DNA of 64,000 nt, taken from positions 806,001 through 870,000 of the forward strand of contig NZ_NPKH01000020.1 of NCBI RefSeq assembly GCF_002284535.1, in the 5' to 3' direction. Both the position numbers and the translations under genes were made by a program. The notes beneath the pieces were generated by a model. It searched no databases and was not told the origin of the DNA. It worked only from the letters and a program-made list of their open reading frames with translations. This document shows positions 1-8,986 of the stretch, piece after piece (position 1 is the first letter of the stretch; each line of letters begins with the position of its first letter). The stretch comes from Mesorhizobium wenxiniae (lineage in GTDB: Bacteria; Pseudomonadota; Alphaproteobacteria; Rhizobiales; Rhizobiaceae).

Positions 1-27
1 ACCGATGGCTTTTATTCTATCCGGCGC

Positions 28-2499
28 TCAGAAATAGCGCCGCGATCGGCTTTCGGTGAGTTCGCGAACCGCTTCGCGGAATTCGCGCAGGCTGGCTCGG
101 ATTTCTTCGATGGAGGCTTGCTGTTCGGCGGCTTTCGAAGCCTGATTTGCGTCGTCCGACGAGGCTCGGGGATAGGCGGACTGCTGCTGCGGATAAGGCC
201 CGGCATGGGGCGTCATGGCCGGCGGATAGGGATAGCCGGCCGGCGGCGGCTGCATCTGCCAGGGATAGCCCATCGGCGGTTGCGCATACGCCTGCATAGG
301 CGGGGCCGGGTACATCGCTTGCTGCTTGACCGGATCCCGCTTTGCGCCTCCGGCGACTGCGGATGCGCCATTGGCCGGTGAGTCACTGGAACGCGAGGCT
401 TCGCTGCGCGCCTTGCGCGGCACGATCCTGCTCACCGCCGACAGCAGCGCATTAATAAAACCTGAATGCCTGGTGGCCTCGACTGGGGGAACGGGCGGCG
501 GCGACGCCTGGTATGCCTTGTCTTCAAAACGGCGCTCGTCCGTCCGGCGGCGCGGCCGCGAATTGGCGGTATCGCGCAGGCTCGCATAGGCGCCGCGCAT
601 GGCGCCAAGGCCGACACCAGAGGCGAGGCCCGCCAGCAGGCCGGCAAGCACCGTCACGGCGCGCGACGGTCCGTTCGGCTCGAGCGGGGCGAAGGCCCTG
701 GAGATCACGTTGATGTTGGCGGTGTTGATGTCTTTCTGCTCGCCGGTTTCCTTGGCGCGCAGAAGGTATTGTTCATAGACGGAGCGCTTGGCGGCGGCCT
801 CGCGCTCCAGTTCGCGCAACGTGACCAGATCGCTGTTGACGTCGCCGCTGCGGACCTTCAACTGCGCCAGCCGGGAGGCCAGATCCTGTTCGAGCTGCAC
901 GGCGCGCCTGAGGTCGACCTGCAGCGACGAGGCGATGCGGCGCAGTTCCCCGGCAATACGCTCGCGCGAGCCGGCAAGCTGGGCATTGAGCGCCTGGAGC
1001 TCGGGATGGCGCGGCCCGAACCGGATCGCGGCGCGGTCGGCCTCCTGCTTGAGCGTCGCATATTGCGAGCGCAACTCGCTCATCGTGTTGGAGTTGATCT
1101 CCTCCGGCAAGGTGCCGCTCAGAACCGAATTCACGTCGATCGAGCGCGCCGACGCCGCGCGGGCGTTAAGTTCCAGCGTGCGTGCGCGGGCGATGGCAAG
1201 CTGCTGGTTGAGCTTGAGCATCTCGTCGTCGCTGATCAGATGGCCTTGCGCGTCGACGAGGTCGTGCGCGGCCCTGAAATCCTCGACGTTGCGCTCGGCC
1301 GCCTCAACCCCCTTGCGCAACTCATCGAGCCTGCCCGTCAGTTCGTTGGTCGCGCGGCCAGCGGTGTCGGACTGGATCTGACCGAAGGTCTGCAGGAAAA
1401 CGTCCGTCATCGTATTGGCGATGAGAGCCGACTTCTCGCCATTTTGCGTGGTGGCGCTGACGGAGATGACGAAAGTCTTGCCGCCGCGCTCGACCGAAAG
1501 GCTCTCCGCCAGATTGCCGACGGCCAACGCATGGCGGCGGCCCTCAATGGCACCCGGTCCGTCATTGCGCGACAGGATCGATCGGATGAGCGTCATCACG
1601 CCCAGGCCGTCGGAACCTTGCCCGTTGAACTCCGGATCGTTGACGAGATTGAGCTTGTCCACGACCTTGTTGAGAACGGTGCCGGAGGTGAGCACGCGAA
1701 CCTGGTTTTCGACGATGGCCAGCGTGGCGTCGGACGCAACCACCGATTGGGTGAGGTCGCGGTCGGTGAGCTTCAGGTCGCGCGGGTCGACGATCAGCTC
1801 TGCGGTGGCTTCGTATTTCTTCGGCGTCGACAGCGCGATCGCGACGCCAAGCGTGGCGCCCAGTATCGTCATGGCGACGATCAGCAGCTTCGACCTGGCG
1901 ATGCCGCGGACGACCTGCATCGGATCGATCAACGGCTTCCATCCGTCGTCATCCTCGCGGGAAGACCGCTGCTCGTCGGCGGCGTATCGAGCTTCGAACG
2001 TCGCATATCGTGGATCGAACGCGGCGTATCGAGGATCGAACGCGGCATATCGAGGATCGAACGCGGCATATCGAGTATCGGCATCGGAACGGCGGTCCTC
2101 GGAAATACCGGGAGAAACCGGCTCCTCCCGCGGCCTGGCTTCCGCACGGTCCGCTTCAACGGCCTCGTCCGCCTCTGGCGATATCCGGGCGGCCGAAGCG
2201 GATGCATCCTCGGCTTGAAACTGGCTTGTTTCATCGTTTGCCGAGAATTCCGGAGTTACCGGGCGTTCCGGAATCGCCGAGGGCTCCGGGGTTGCCGAGA
2301 GTTCCGGTTGCGCTCGCCCCTCGCGGCGCAGGCGCGCGAGACGATGGCGCGTCGCGGCATCTTCGCGCCATGACGGGTCTGCCCGATCCCCGATCGAAAC
2401 CAGCGATGGTTCAGCTTCTTCTTCGCCGCGCATCGCCCGGCCGAGCGCCAGCAAGGACCGCTCGCGCCTCCAATCTTCACGGTTTTGCCTGTCGACCAT
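28..2499 (-). CDS. Wzz/GumC-like exopolysaccharide chain-length protein
   Basis: Predicted inner-membrane polysaccharide co-polymerase of 823 residues. A long charged N-terminal region comes first, then a membrane segment at about 203-222 (LLIVAMTILGATLGVAIAL) followed by YEATAELIVDPR, typical of Wzz domains. A long periplasmic coiled-coil part follows (ELRSQYATLKQEADRAAIRF), then a second membrane segment near 630-650 and a Pro/Tyr/Met-rich cytoplasmic tail. No Walker-type tyrosine kinase domain is visible, so it differs from ExoP-type fused proteins. Residues 145-175 contain about four RYAAFDP repeats encoded by 21-bp units. It is divergent from the flippase gene at 2699, which supports an exopolysaccharide role. 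The exact polymer is unknown. Confidence 0.8.
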   Translation of the reverse strand: MVDRQNREDWRRERSLLALGRAMRGEEEAEPSLVSIGDRADPSWREDAATRHRLARLRREGRAQPELSATPEPSAIPERPVTPEFSANDETSQFQAEDASASAARISPEADEAVEADRAEARPREEPVSPGISEDRRSDADTRYAAFDPRYAAFDPRYAAFDPRYATFEARYAADEQRSSREDDDGWKPLIDPMQVVRGIARSKLLIVAMTILGATLGVAIALSTPKKYEATAELIVDPRDLKLTDRDLTQSVVASDATLAIVENQVRVLTSGTVLNKVVDKLNLVNDPEFNGQGSDGLGVMTLIRSILSRNDGPGAIEGRRHALAVGNLAESLSVERGGKTFVISVSATTQNGEKSALIANTMTDVFLQTFGQIQSDTAGRATNELTGRLDELRKGVEAAERNVEDFRAAHDLVDAQGHLISDDEMLKLNQQLAIARARTLELNARAASARSIDVNSVLSGTLPEEINSNTMSELRSQYATLKQEADRAAIRFGPRHPELQALNAQLAGSRERIAGELRRIASSLQVDLRRAVQLEQDLASRLAQLKVRSGDVNSDLVTLRELEREAAAKRSVYEQYLLRAKETGEQKDINTANINVISRAFAPLEPNGPSRAVTVLAGLLAGLASGVGLGAMRGAYASLRDTANSRPRRRTDERRFEDKAYQASPPPVPPVEATRHSGFINALLSAVSRIVPRKARSEASRSSDSPANGASAVAGGAKRDPVKQQAMYPAPPMQAYAQPPMGYPWQMQPPPAGYPYPPAMTPHAGPYPQQQSAYPRASSDDANQASKAAEQQASIEEIRASLREFREAVRELTESRSRRYF
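1984..2076. repeat. 21-bp in-frame tandem repeat inside the Wzz-like gene
   Basis: About four copies of a unit resembling catatcgaggatcgaacgcg lie head to tail. They encode repeated RYAAFDP heptapeptides in the N-terminal cytoplasmic part of the protein. Unit number could vary between strains without breaking the frame. Confidence 0.8.
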
Positions 2500-2698
2500 T
2501 ATCGTGGAGCTTGCCCTTGGCGGCTTGGACGCGCGCGGTCAGCCATTCGTTAAGCCACGCTAAACAAGCATAGGAAACAAAAGGTTAATTTCCCTGCCTT
2601 GAAGACGAGGTTTCCCTCTTCGGTTGTGTCTTTCTTGAACGCAACGAAAGCGTTCCGAACCGCGCGTTAAACTTTCCAGCCTATGCTGTCTCCGACAC

Positions 2699-3994
2699 AT
2701 GACTCAGGCTGGTGACATCCCGCAAAGGCGGCCCCTCGCCCGGATCGGCGCTTTCGTTGCCGAGCGACGGGGGCTGGTTCGCGACTATCTTTCGGCGATC
2801 AGCGGCGCGGGCGGGCGGCTGGTGTTTTCGCTGGCCTATTTCATCGCGCTGGCCAACACGCTGTCCATCGCCGAGTTCGGCATGTTCGCCACCGCTTCGG
2901 CGGCCGGCGTGATGCTGTCACGCATCCTGGCCTTCGGTTTCATCTCGGCGCTTTACCGAACTGCTACCATCCGCCCCAATCTGATCGGCACCTTCACGGC
3001 CGGCTTCCTGCTGCTTGGCGCGATATCGCTGCCGCTGCTGGCTGCCGCCTCCTACGGCGTCTACCTGGTCTTCTTTGCCAGCACCGTGCCGCTATCGGTC
3101 TTTGCGGCGATCGTGTTTGCCGAGGCGCTGCTGTGGCGGCCGGTCGAGGTCGCGCTGATCGTCAACAACGGGCTCGGCAAGTTCGGCCGCGCCGCCCTGC
3201 TGACGATCCTGGCGACGGCCTTGCGGGCGCTCGGCGCCGTGCTGTTCATGTTCGCGGCGCAGCCGACCATAGGTGTCTGGTCCTGGTATTATATCGGCGC
3301 CAACACCGCCTCGCTGCTGCTCGCCTTCGCATTTTTCTATCCGCGCCAGAGGCTGCGGCTGCGGCTGGCGCTCTATATCAGGCGGCTCGCCGATTCCATC
3401 TACGTCGCCGGCGCAGAGGTGCTGTTCTACCTGCAGATGGAATTCGACAAGCTGCTGGTGCTGGCGATCGGCGGGCCGCACCTCGCCGGCATCTACGCCA
3501 TCATCATGCGGCTAGTCGACCTGACCGCGATCCCGATCCGCACCTTCTCGATGATGCTGGTACAGCGCATGATGCGGGCGCCGGAACTCCTGTCGCGCCT
3601 GGCGGTCAAGAGCGGCATAGAAGGCGGCGTGTTCCTGGTCTCGACGCTGGCGCTGGCGGCGCTTGCCATCGTGCTGCATTTCTTCCCCAACGCGCTGGGC
3701 AAGAATGTCGCGGAGGCCGCCCCTCTGGTGGCGCTGGCGATCTGTGTGCCTGGGTTGCGCAATCTGGTCGAATACCAGGCCGAGCTCCTGTTCGCGCGCG
3801 GCCAGACACTGGTGCGGGCGATCAACCTGGCCCTGCTTGCCGGGCTGAAGGCGGTCCTGCTGACCTATGTGCTGACCACGATCCTGGACACGCCGGATCT
3901 GGTGCTGTCGCTCAATGTCGTCTTCCTGCTGCTCTATCTCGCCTCGACGCTGCTCACCTATTCGGCGATGCGCAAGCCGGCCAAGCCGGTCTAA
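2699..3994 (+). CDS. Wzx-like polysaccharide flippase (MATE/MOP superfamily)
   Basis: Hydrophobic protein of 431 residues with about twelve predicted membrane segments, such as LVFSLAYFIALANTLSIAEFG near the N-terminus. This pattern and the FG motif after the first helix are typical of O-antigen/exopolysaccharide lipid-linked repeat-unit flippases. It likely moves undecaprenyl-linked oligosaccharide across the inner membrane. It is transcribed away from the Wzz-like gene, with about 200 bp between them that would hold both promoters. The ATG at 2699 is used; no strong ribosome site is evident before it. Confidence 0.75.
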   Translation: MTQAGDIPQRRPLARIGAFVAERRGLVRDYLSAISGAGGRLVFSLAYFIALANTLSIAEFGMFATASAAGVMLSRILAFGFISALYRTATIRPNLIGTFTAGFLLLGAISLPLLAAASYGVYLVFFASTVPLSVFAAIVFAEALLWRPVEVALIVNNGLGKFGRAALLTILATALRALGAVLFMFAAQPTIGVWSWYYIGANTASLLLAFAFFYPRQRLRLRLALYIRRLADSIYVAGAEVLFYLQMEFDKLLVLAIGGPHLAGIYAIIMRLVDLTAIPIRTFSMMLVQRMMRAPELLSRLAVKSGIEGGVFLVSTLALAALAIVLHFFPNALGKNVAEAAPLVALAICVPGLRNLVEYQAELLFARGQTLVRAINLALLAGLKAVLLTYVLTTILDTPDLVLSLNVVFLLLYLASTLLTYSAMRKPAKPV

Positions 3995-4422
3995 GGGCAA
4001 ACATCGGGACTGGCTGTCAAGGATCGAGATACGGGCGGGCCAACCCCGACCCGCCGCATTCCATAACTTTATCATTCACGGGTGAGCCGTCGAACAAGAA
4101 CGGCCTTTGATCCGCCACTGCACAGTGCGCCCGGAAGCTCCGTTGGTAAGGACGGAGTTAGCTCCGCGCTCCGTGCAGATCACGCATGAAAAGCTTTCGT
4201 ATGAATCCCTGCAGCATTTCCCGACGCCGAAACTACTAGTTTCGTTTTTTTTCAAAAGATTGGCCGTTTCGCAAGCATCGAGCCACCAGGCCCAATTCAA
4301 GGACAATTGCTCACACGCTCAGTCAATTTTGTCTTTGAGGCTTGTGCGTGGTACGATATGGTACAAAAAAGTTGATGATTGTTTGGAAATTGCGCGGAGC
4401 AACGGTAATTTAGAGTCATCTA
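3995..4422. other. Intergenic region, no gene seen
   Basis: About 430 bp between the flippase and the AraC-type gene. Short open frames here have no family resemblance or good ribosome sites. The part from 4200 to 4420 is noticeably more A+T-rich than the surroundings, which may reflect a promoter region or acquired DNA around the regulator gene. Confidence 0.4.
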
Positions 4423-5490
4423 ATGTATCAAGACTCCGCGCTCCAATCGCTCGAAGAGCACAAAAGTAAGAATGCGAAATTTACGCATTCTCTTGATTTT
4501 TCAACCTTTAGCTTTCAGCCTGACGAGCAATTTCCGGCTTTCCGTTTCGCCAATCGAGGCGTGATGGACTTATCAGTCGTGCGGGATTGTCCTCAATCCT
4601 TTCCGGCCCGCCAAACGGTGTGGAACCTGGATAGACTCGCATTTATGCGAACTAAGCTTCCGGGCGAAAATCATGCTCATCGCCAGAAGCATCTGAAAAA
4701 TGCCGTACTTGACCATTGGTATGTCACCCTGCCGTTTTGCTTGCCGGGTGAGTGGCATAAAGGCGAGAAAGCTGTGCCTGAGCTGCACTGCCTGGCTAGT
4801 CCGTTCGATAGAGAAATCAATCACGACGGGGTCCTTACGCTCTTCATCCCACACGACCTGTTTACCTCGACTGCCGGGCTCCATCGAATGTTGGATGCCA
4901 AGTTCGAAGGAGGGCTCGGTAAGCTGTTGGCAGACTACCTGTTTCTTCTCAACCGGTCGCTGGCGGATTTGCAGTCGCCGGAGATACCATACGTCGTCGA
5001 GGCAACACGAAACCTTGTGGCCGTATGCCTCGCGCCCTCCCAAGATCGCTTGATAGAAGCCCAAACCCCGGTCGATGCGACATTTTTAGGCCGAGCGCGA
5101 CGGATGATTGACGGCAGACTTGTGGATCGCAAACTGACGTCCCAAACACTGTGCGCGGAACTTGGCGTGTCCCGCTCCCGGCTATACAGAATTTTCGAGC
5201 CGCTCGGGGGAGTAGCTTCTTACATTCGGAAGCAGCGGCTACTGCGAACGCGGGACGCGCTCTCCGACATTGGCGATACGCGGTCTATATCCCGGATCGC
5301 TGAGCAATGGGGCTTCGTCGATGCCTCCAGTTACAGTCGAACGTTCAGGCACGAATTCGGCATTTCACCGAAGGAAGCACGGGATATAGGTTGGGCGAGT
5401 GATGGCTTCGTCGTGGCGCAGCAATGCCAGGCACGACACGAAGGGCCGCAAACGCTTTACCAGCTACTCCGCACTGTAGATGGAACCTGA
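4423..5490 (+). CDS. AraC family transcriptional regulator
   Basis: Protein of 355 residues. The C-terminal part (about 215-315) is a double helix-turn-helix AraC domain: LTSQTLCAELGVSRSRLYRIF is the first helix-turn-helix and ISRIAEQWGFVDASSYSRTF followed by EFGISPKEAR is the second. The N-terminal part resembles the ligand-sensing region of AraC proteins that begin with FSTFSFQP-type motifs, but no ligand can be inferred. It stands alone with an A+T-richer upstream region. The start at 4423 is the first in-frame ATG; an upstream Shine-Dalgarno is not obvious. Confidence 0.85.
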   Translation: MYQDSALQSLEEHKSKNAKFTHSLDFSTFSFQPDEQFPAFRFANRGVMDLSVVRDCPQSFPARQTVWNLDRLAFMRTKLPGENHAHRQKHLKNAVLDHWYVTLPFCLPGEWHKGEKAVPELHCLASPFDREINHDGVLTLFIPHDLFTSTAGLHRMLDAKFEGGLGKLLADYLFLLNRSLADLQSPEIPYVVEATRNLVAVCLAPSQDRLIEAQTPVDATFLGRARRMIDGRLVDRKLTSQTLCAELGVSRSRLYRIFEPLGGVASYIRKQRLLRTRDALSDIGDTRSISRIAEQWGFVDASSYSRTFRHEFGISPKEARDIGWASDGFVVAQQCQARHEGPQTLYQLLRTVDGT

Positions 5491-5540
5491 CCGGACTAAC
5501 CACGGCGGGACAAGTCCGCGCTAACGTCAACTTAACCGCC

Positions 5541-6282
5541 TCACACCGCTCCCAGGCGAGCGACGGTCTTACCTGCAGCATCGACGAGCATCAGATTTCC
5601 ATCCTGTACCGAATACGCTGCAGTTTGCGAAAGCGCTGCGTGGAAGACCGCCTCTTGAACGGACTTGGCATCTTCGCAGGCCATCATTGTCGATGCCAGC
5701 CGGCCAAATTTCATTGTCGTACCTTCTATGTCGACGTCGCCGCGAAAAGCGTTGCAGCCACCATTGCCGCTCACGGCGCCATCAGCATCAAAAACAAGCG
5801 TCGACGTCACGTTCGTATCGGCGCTCTTGCCGTCCAGCTCTAAAACCCTCCATTCGGTACCTGCCAGAGAGACGCCGGAAGCCTCCTCTGCGTTCTTACT
5901 GCCCGCCTGAACGAGGAGGATTGAAAACATTCTCCCGCTCTCGCCAGATCGACCGGTGTCGGCTCGGCACTGGCGAACCAGGCGGAGCCGCCGACCTCAA
6001 TGCGGGCCTGTATCGCATAGGCCACTCCGTTCGAGAGTTTGCTTGAATCGACAACCAGGCCAAAGGCAATGGGAACTTGTCCCGCCGGCGCCACCGTGGT
6101 TGTGGCTAGGGCGGTTTTTGGCTTGGCCAAATCTATGAATCCACAAGAAGAATGGAATCTGAGGGTAGCGCAATCCGCTCCCGGTAGAAGGCGCTGCCGG
6201 ACAGTTTCACATCCGTAGCATACGCGCCATGCGACGCTAGGCAGCACATGGCTGCGGCAACAAGGGCTGACAGCAGCTTCAC
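5541..6282 (-). pseudogene. Frameshifted YbaY-META domain lipoprotein-type gene
   Basis: Three reading frames join into one recognisable envelope protein. A GTG at 6282 after AGGAGAAAAGCC starts a signal peptide (MKLLSALVAAAMCCLASHG), which continues to SDSILLVD and then hits TAG. After an apparent 8-bp insertion near 6130 (GATTCATAGATT) the frame resumes as LAKPKT...VPIAFGLVVDSSKLSNG, a YbaY-type domain, up to PTPVDLARAGE. A one-base shift near 5930 then restores FSILLVQAGS followed by a META/HslJ domain (GTEWRVLELDGK, GNGGCNAFRG, MMACEDAK). Two frame breaks argue for a decayed gene, or else sequencing errors. Confidence 0.7.
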
Positions 6283-6315
6283 GGCTTTTCTCCTATTTTG
6301 TAACAAAACTGAGAT

Positions 6316-7980
6316 TTATCCGCTGACAGGCGTCGCCCCGCGCGTGATGAAAAGGACCTTCAGCCGAGCAACGTCTTCAGGTGTAATGCTCGGCGGATCG
6401 GTTACGGCCAGCCACGCATCGATATAGTGCTGCGGTGCAAAGACGTGGCCGTAGCCCATTGGAGACGTCGTCGCTATTGCCATATCGACCGTCAGTTGCA
6501 GCATCGTGATAAGCGGATACCAGCGAACCTGCTCCGATACGTCGGGTCCGCGCGGCTCTTTCATCCAATCGGGCTCTCGATAAAGCGTGGCGACGTCGAA
6601 GAAGGTTATCGGATCGCTGGCGTATTGAAGGTAGACTATCCGGATCGGTCCCCACTCTGCGTTTGGAATGTCCAAGGCATCGTTCTGATTGGTGAACCGG
6701 AAGATCGAGCTGTTGCGAAAGCGGGGGAGCCATTCGGGCGATCCGGAATTGCGGCCGTCGGTAACGGATCGCCAGGTGCGGCTTGCGAAGGGTGGCCCGC
6801 TCCACAACGCGCCTTGAAACGGATCTGCGACGACATCGTAAAGGTTCGCCGACTGTTCAGAGTTCATCGCCCCGAGGCTTAGGCCGTGCAAGTAGAGTTT
6901 CGGGCGGACGTCGCGCGGAAGCGAAGACCAGTAGGTGTAGACCTCTTGGAACAGCGCGTCGCCGGCCTCCGCGCCGTAGTCCGGCTCGACCAGGAGGGAT
7001 AGCCAACTGGCGAGGTAAGAGTATTGCATTGCGACGCTCGCGACATTGCCCCTGTGAAGATATTCAACCGGGTCCAGCGCAGCCGGATCAATCATGCCAG
7101 TACCAGTCGGCACGATGATGATCAGTATGGTTCTTTCGAACGCGCCGGTACGCTTCAATTCCTGCAAGGCCAGCTTCGCGCGTTCATCCGCAGTGTCGGC
7201 CGAACTCATTCCGACATACACCCGAATAGGGTCCATGGCCCCTTCCCCGAAGAAAGTGGCTATCTCTGCCGCTGTCGGACCGGAACTGACAAACCTGCGG
7301 CCCTGCCTGCCGAGTTCTTCCCATGACAGCAAAGAAGCCGCGCTTCCCGTCTTGATCGATTGCGCGGGCCTGCTGAGGTCATCTTCGATGAGAGCATCCA
7401 TCTGCTTGAACGAAGAATCCAGGATTCTAAGCGTCAGTCTGAAGACCAGTCCCTCGACGACCGACCAGAACAGCGCGACCGCCAGCAGGCCGCCGACAAG
7501 ATGAGAGACCCGCCTCGGGACGAAGCGCCCAAGCCAGCCGGAGAACACCAGGAAGGTGTGCCTGAAGAGGTGTGCCAACAGCATGAATGTCGCAAATACG
7601 ACGGCAGCGACAATCCCTGTCTTGAGCGGACTCGCGGTGTCCAGCGGAGCGAGATCCATCAAAACGCGAATCGAATTCTGCCATTCCAGAGTTCTCCAAA
7701 GGAAGACGACGGCAATCACAACGCATGTGCCGGCGACTGCAATTCTCGTCGCCTTCAGGGTTCGGTCCCCTAGCTGCGGCAATTCGAGATAGGTCCACAG
7801 CGAATAAGCGACGAAGCCGATGCCGTATCCGAGAGCAGCCGAAAGTCCCGAAAGCACACCCTGGACCAGGTAGGATCGTGGTATAAGGCTGGGCGTCAGG
7901 GAGGCCGCGAACGACAGAGTCGCCGCGAGTATTCCCAGGGTGAGGAATGAGTGTTCGAACCTGCTTTGTGTCGCGCGCAC
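6316..7980 (-). CDS. Alpha/beta-hydrolase family membrane protein (DUF2319/Abhydrolase_9 type)
   Basis: Protein of 554 residues. The N-terminal 200 residues carry about five membrane segments (LGILAATLSFAASLTPSLIPR at the start), and the C-terminal part is an alpha/beta-hydrolase with the nucleophile elbow GLSLG in LYLHGLSLGAMNSEQ. This layout matches the Abhydrolase_9 family with its membrane N-domain; the substrate is unknown. The start is a GTG at 7980 preceded by GAGGG. It lies just downstream of a small secreted protein gene on the same strand. Confidence 0.75.
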   Translation of the reverse strand: MRATQSRFEHSFLTLGILAATLSFAASLTPSLIPRSYLVQGVLSGLSAALGYGIGFVAYSLWTYLELPQLGDRTLKATRIAVAGTCVVIAVVFLWRTLEWQNSIRVLMDLAPLDTASPLKTGIVAAVVFATFMLLAHLFRHTFLVFSGWLGRFVPRRVSHLVGGLLAVALFWSVVEGLVFRLTLRILDSSFKQMDALIEDDLSRPAQSIKTGSAASLLSWEELGRQGRRFVSSGPTAAEIATFFGEGAMDPIRVYVGMSSADTADERAKLALQELKRTGAFERTILIIIVPTGTGMIDPAALDPVEYLHRGNVASVAMQYSYLASWLSLLVEPDYGAEAGDALFQEVYTYWSSLPRDVRPKLYLHGLSLGAMNSEQSANLYDVVADPFQGALWSGPPFASRTWRSVTDGRNSGSPEWLPRFRNSSIFRFTNQNDALDIPNAEWGPIRIVYLQYASDPITFFDVATLYREPDWMKEPRGPDVSEQVRWYPLITMLQLTVDMAIATTSPMGYGHVFAPQHYIDAWLAVTDPPSITPEDVARLKVLFITRGATPVSG

Positions 7981-8087
7981 TCAATCAGCCCTCATCGGTA
8001 CGAACAGCCAGCGTGAACGCCTGTGCCAAAAAGCTTGTCCGTGAGCTCGGTGCAGCGGCTGTTGCCCTCCAGAAGAGAGCTCGAAGG

Positions 8088-8393
8088 TCACCTTCTAAGC
8101 CGACGTAGATCAACGACGCGGCCATTGTGTGCGCTGACAGCAATTTCGAATCGGCCGAGGCCGCGCCTGGCGCGATACACGAAGAACCGCCCGCGGCAAT
8201 CGACGCGTCGAATGTCTCTGAAACCGCGATTGCGCAAGATTCGCTCGCCATCACGACAAGTGATGGCACGGCCATTATTGAGGCTCGTGCCGATTTCGAT
8301 GTTTATCGTGACGGCATGAGCGGGGATTGGCGAAGCTACAGGTACGAAGAAGCTGGAAGCCAGGCCAAAGCATGCGAACAAAAGACGACGCAT
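8088..8393 (-). CDS. Small secreted protein, unknown function
   Basis: A 101-residue protein with a signal peptide (MRRLLFACFGLASSFFVPVA, cleavage probably after AHA). The mature part is basic and contains two cysteines (ITCRDGERILRNRGFRDIRRVDCRGRFFVY), probably disulfide linked in the periplasm. The pattern CRDGERIL..GF.D+...C.G is seen in small rhizobial envelope proteins, one of which also lies at 58729 in this window. The ATG at 8393 has GGAGAATATTG before it. Confidence 0.65.
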   Translation of the reverse strand: MRRLLFACFGLASSFFVPVASPIPAHAVTINIEIGTSLNNGRAITCRDGERILRNRGFRDIRRVDCRGRFFVYRARRGLGRFEIAVSAHNGRVVDLRRLRR

Positions 8394-8638
8394 CAATATT
8401 CTCCGTGTCAACGTGCTTGCCTGACATCAATCGTGATTGGTTGAATTGTCAAGAAAAGGCATGGTCAGCCTTTAAATTAGGGACGAACGGACAATGTTTT
8501 GGATTCCATGCTCATGACACTTCGCAGAGACATTTACATTCATAACAATGTGGCAGGGGTTTATCGCAGTCGCCTGGACTCACCGCGAGCCTTGCAACGA
8601 ATAGGCTCAACTGACAGTCACGTTCGAGGAGTAGTGAG

Positions 8639-8923
8639 ATGAACGCGATAAAGAGCAAAATTGCTTTTTGTCTGCTTGTTGCGGTCCTTGCTGGTTGCGC
8701 CGCCACCGAACAAGAACAGCTAGCAGGAACCGGCGCGCTTGTAGGAGCTGGAGTAGGAGCTTTGGCCGGGCAAGCAATTGGACGCAACACTCGAAGCACG
8801 GTGGCTGGGGCTGGCGCTGGAGCCCTTCTAGGCGCTGTGGTTGGGACGGCATCTGCTCCACAGGGTGCGCGCTATTGTCGTTTCCAGCGTAGTGACGGAA
8901 CAATCTGTGCTGCTCGCTGCTAG
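8639..8923 (+). CDS. Glycine-zipper lipoprotein
   Basis: A 94-residue outer-membrane-type lipoprotein. The lipobox is LAGC (cysteine at about 20). It is followed by a glycine-zipper stretch (ALVGAGVGALAGQAIG, AGAGAGALLGAVVG) typical of YMGG/Rick_17kDa-type small lipoproteins, and a short C-terminal part with three cysteines (RYCRFQRSDGTICAARC). It probably sits in the outer membrane, and its role is unknown. A GAGGAGTAGTG sequence precedes the ATG. Confidence 0.7.
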   Translation: MNAIKSKIAFCLLVAVLAGCAATEQEQLAGTGALVGAGVGALAGQAIGRNTRSTVAGAGAGALLGAVVGTASAPQGARYCRFQRSDGTICAARC

Positions 8924-8986
8924 GTTCGGCCTATAAGAGAATGATCGTCCGATTTTTGGCGTATGCCGTGCTCGTGGCCACTCAGA

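Noticed and set aside
466..2373. Long open frame (635 codons) on the plus strand opposite the Wzz-like gene
   Set aside because: It is a GC-rich shadow of the real gene with Arg/Gly/Ala-rich translation, no domains and no good ribosome site.
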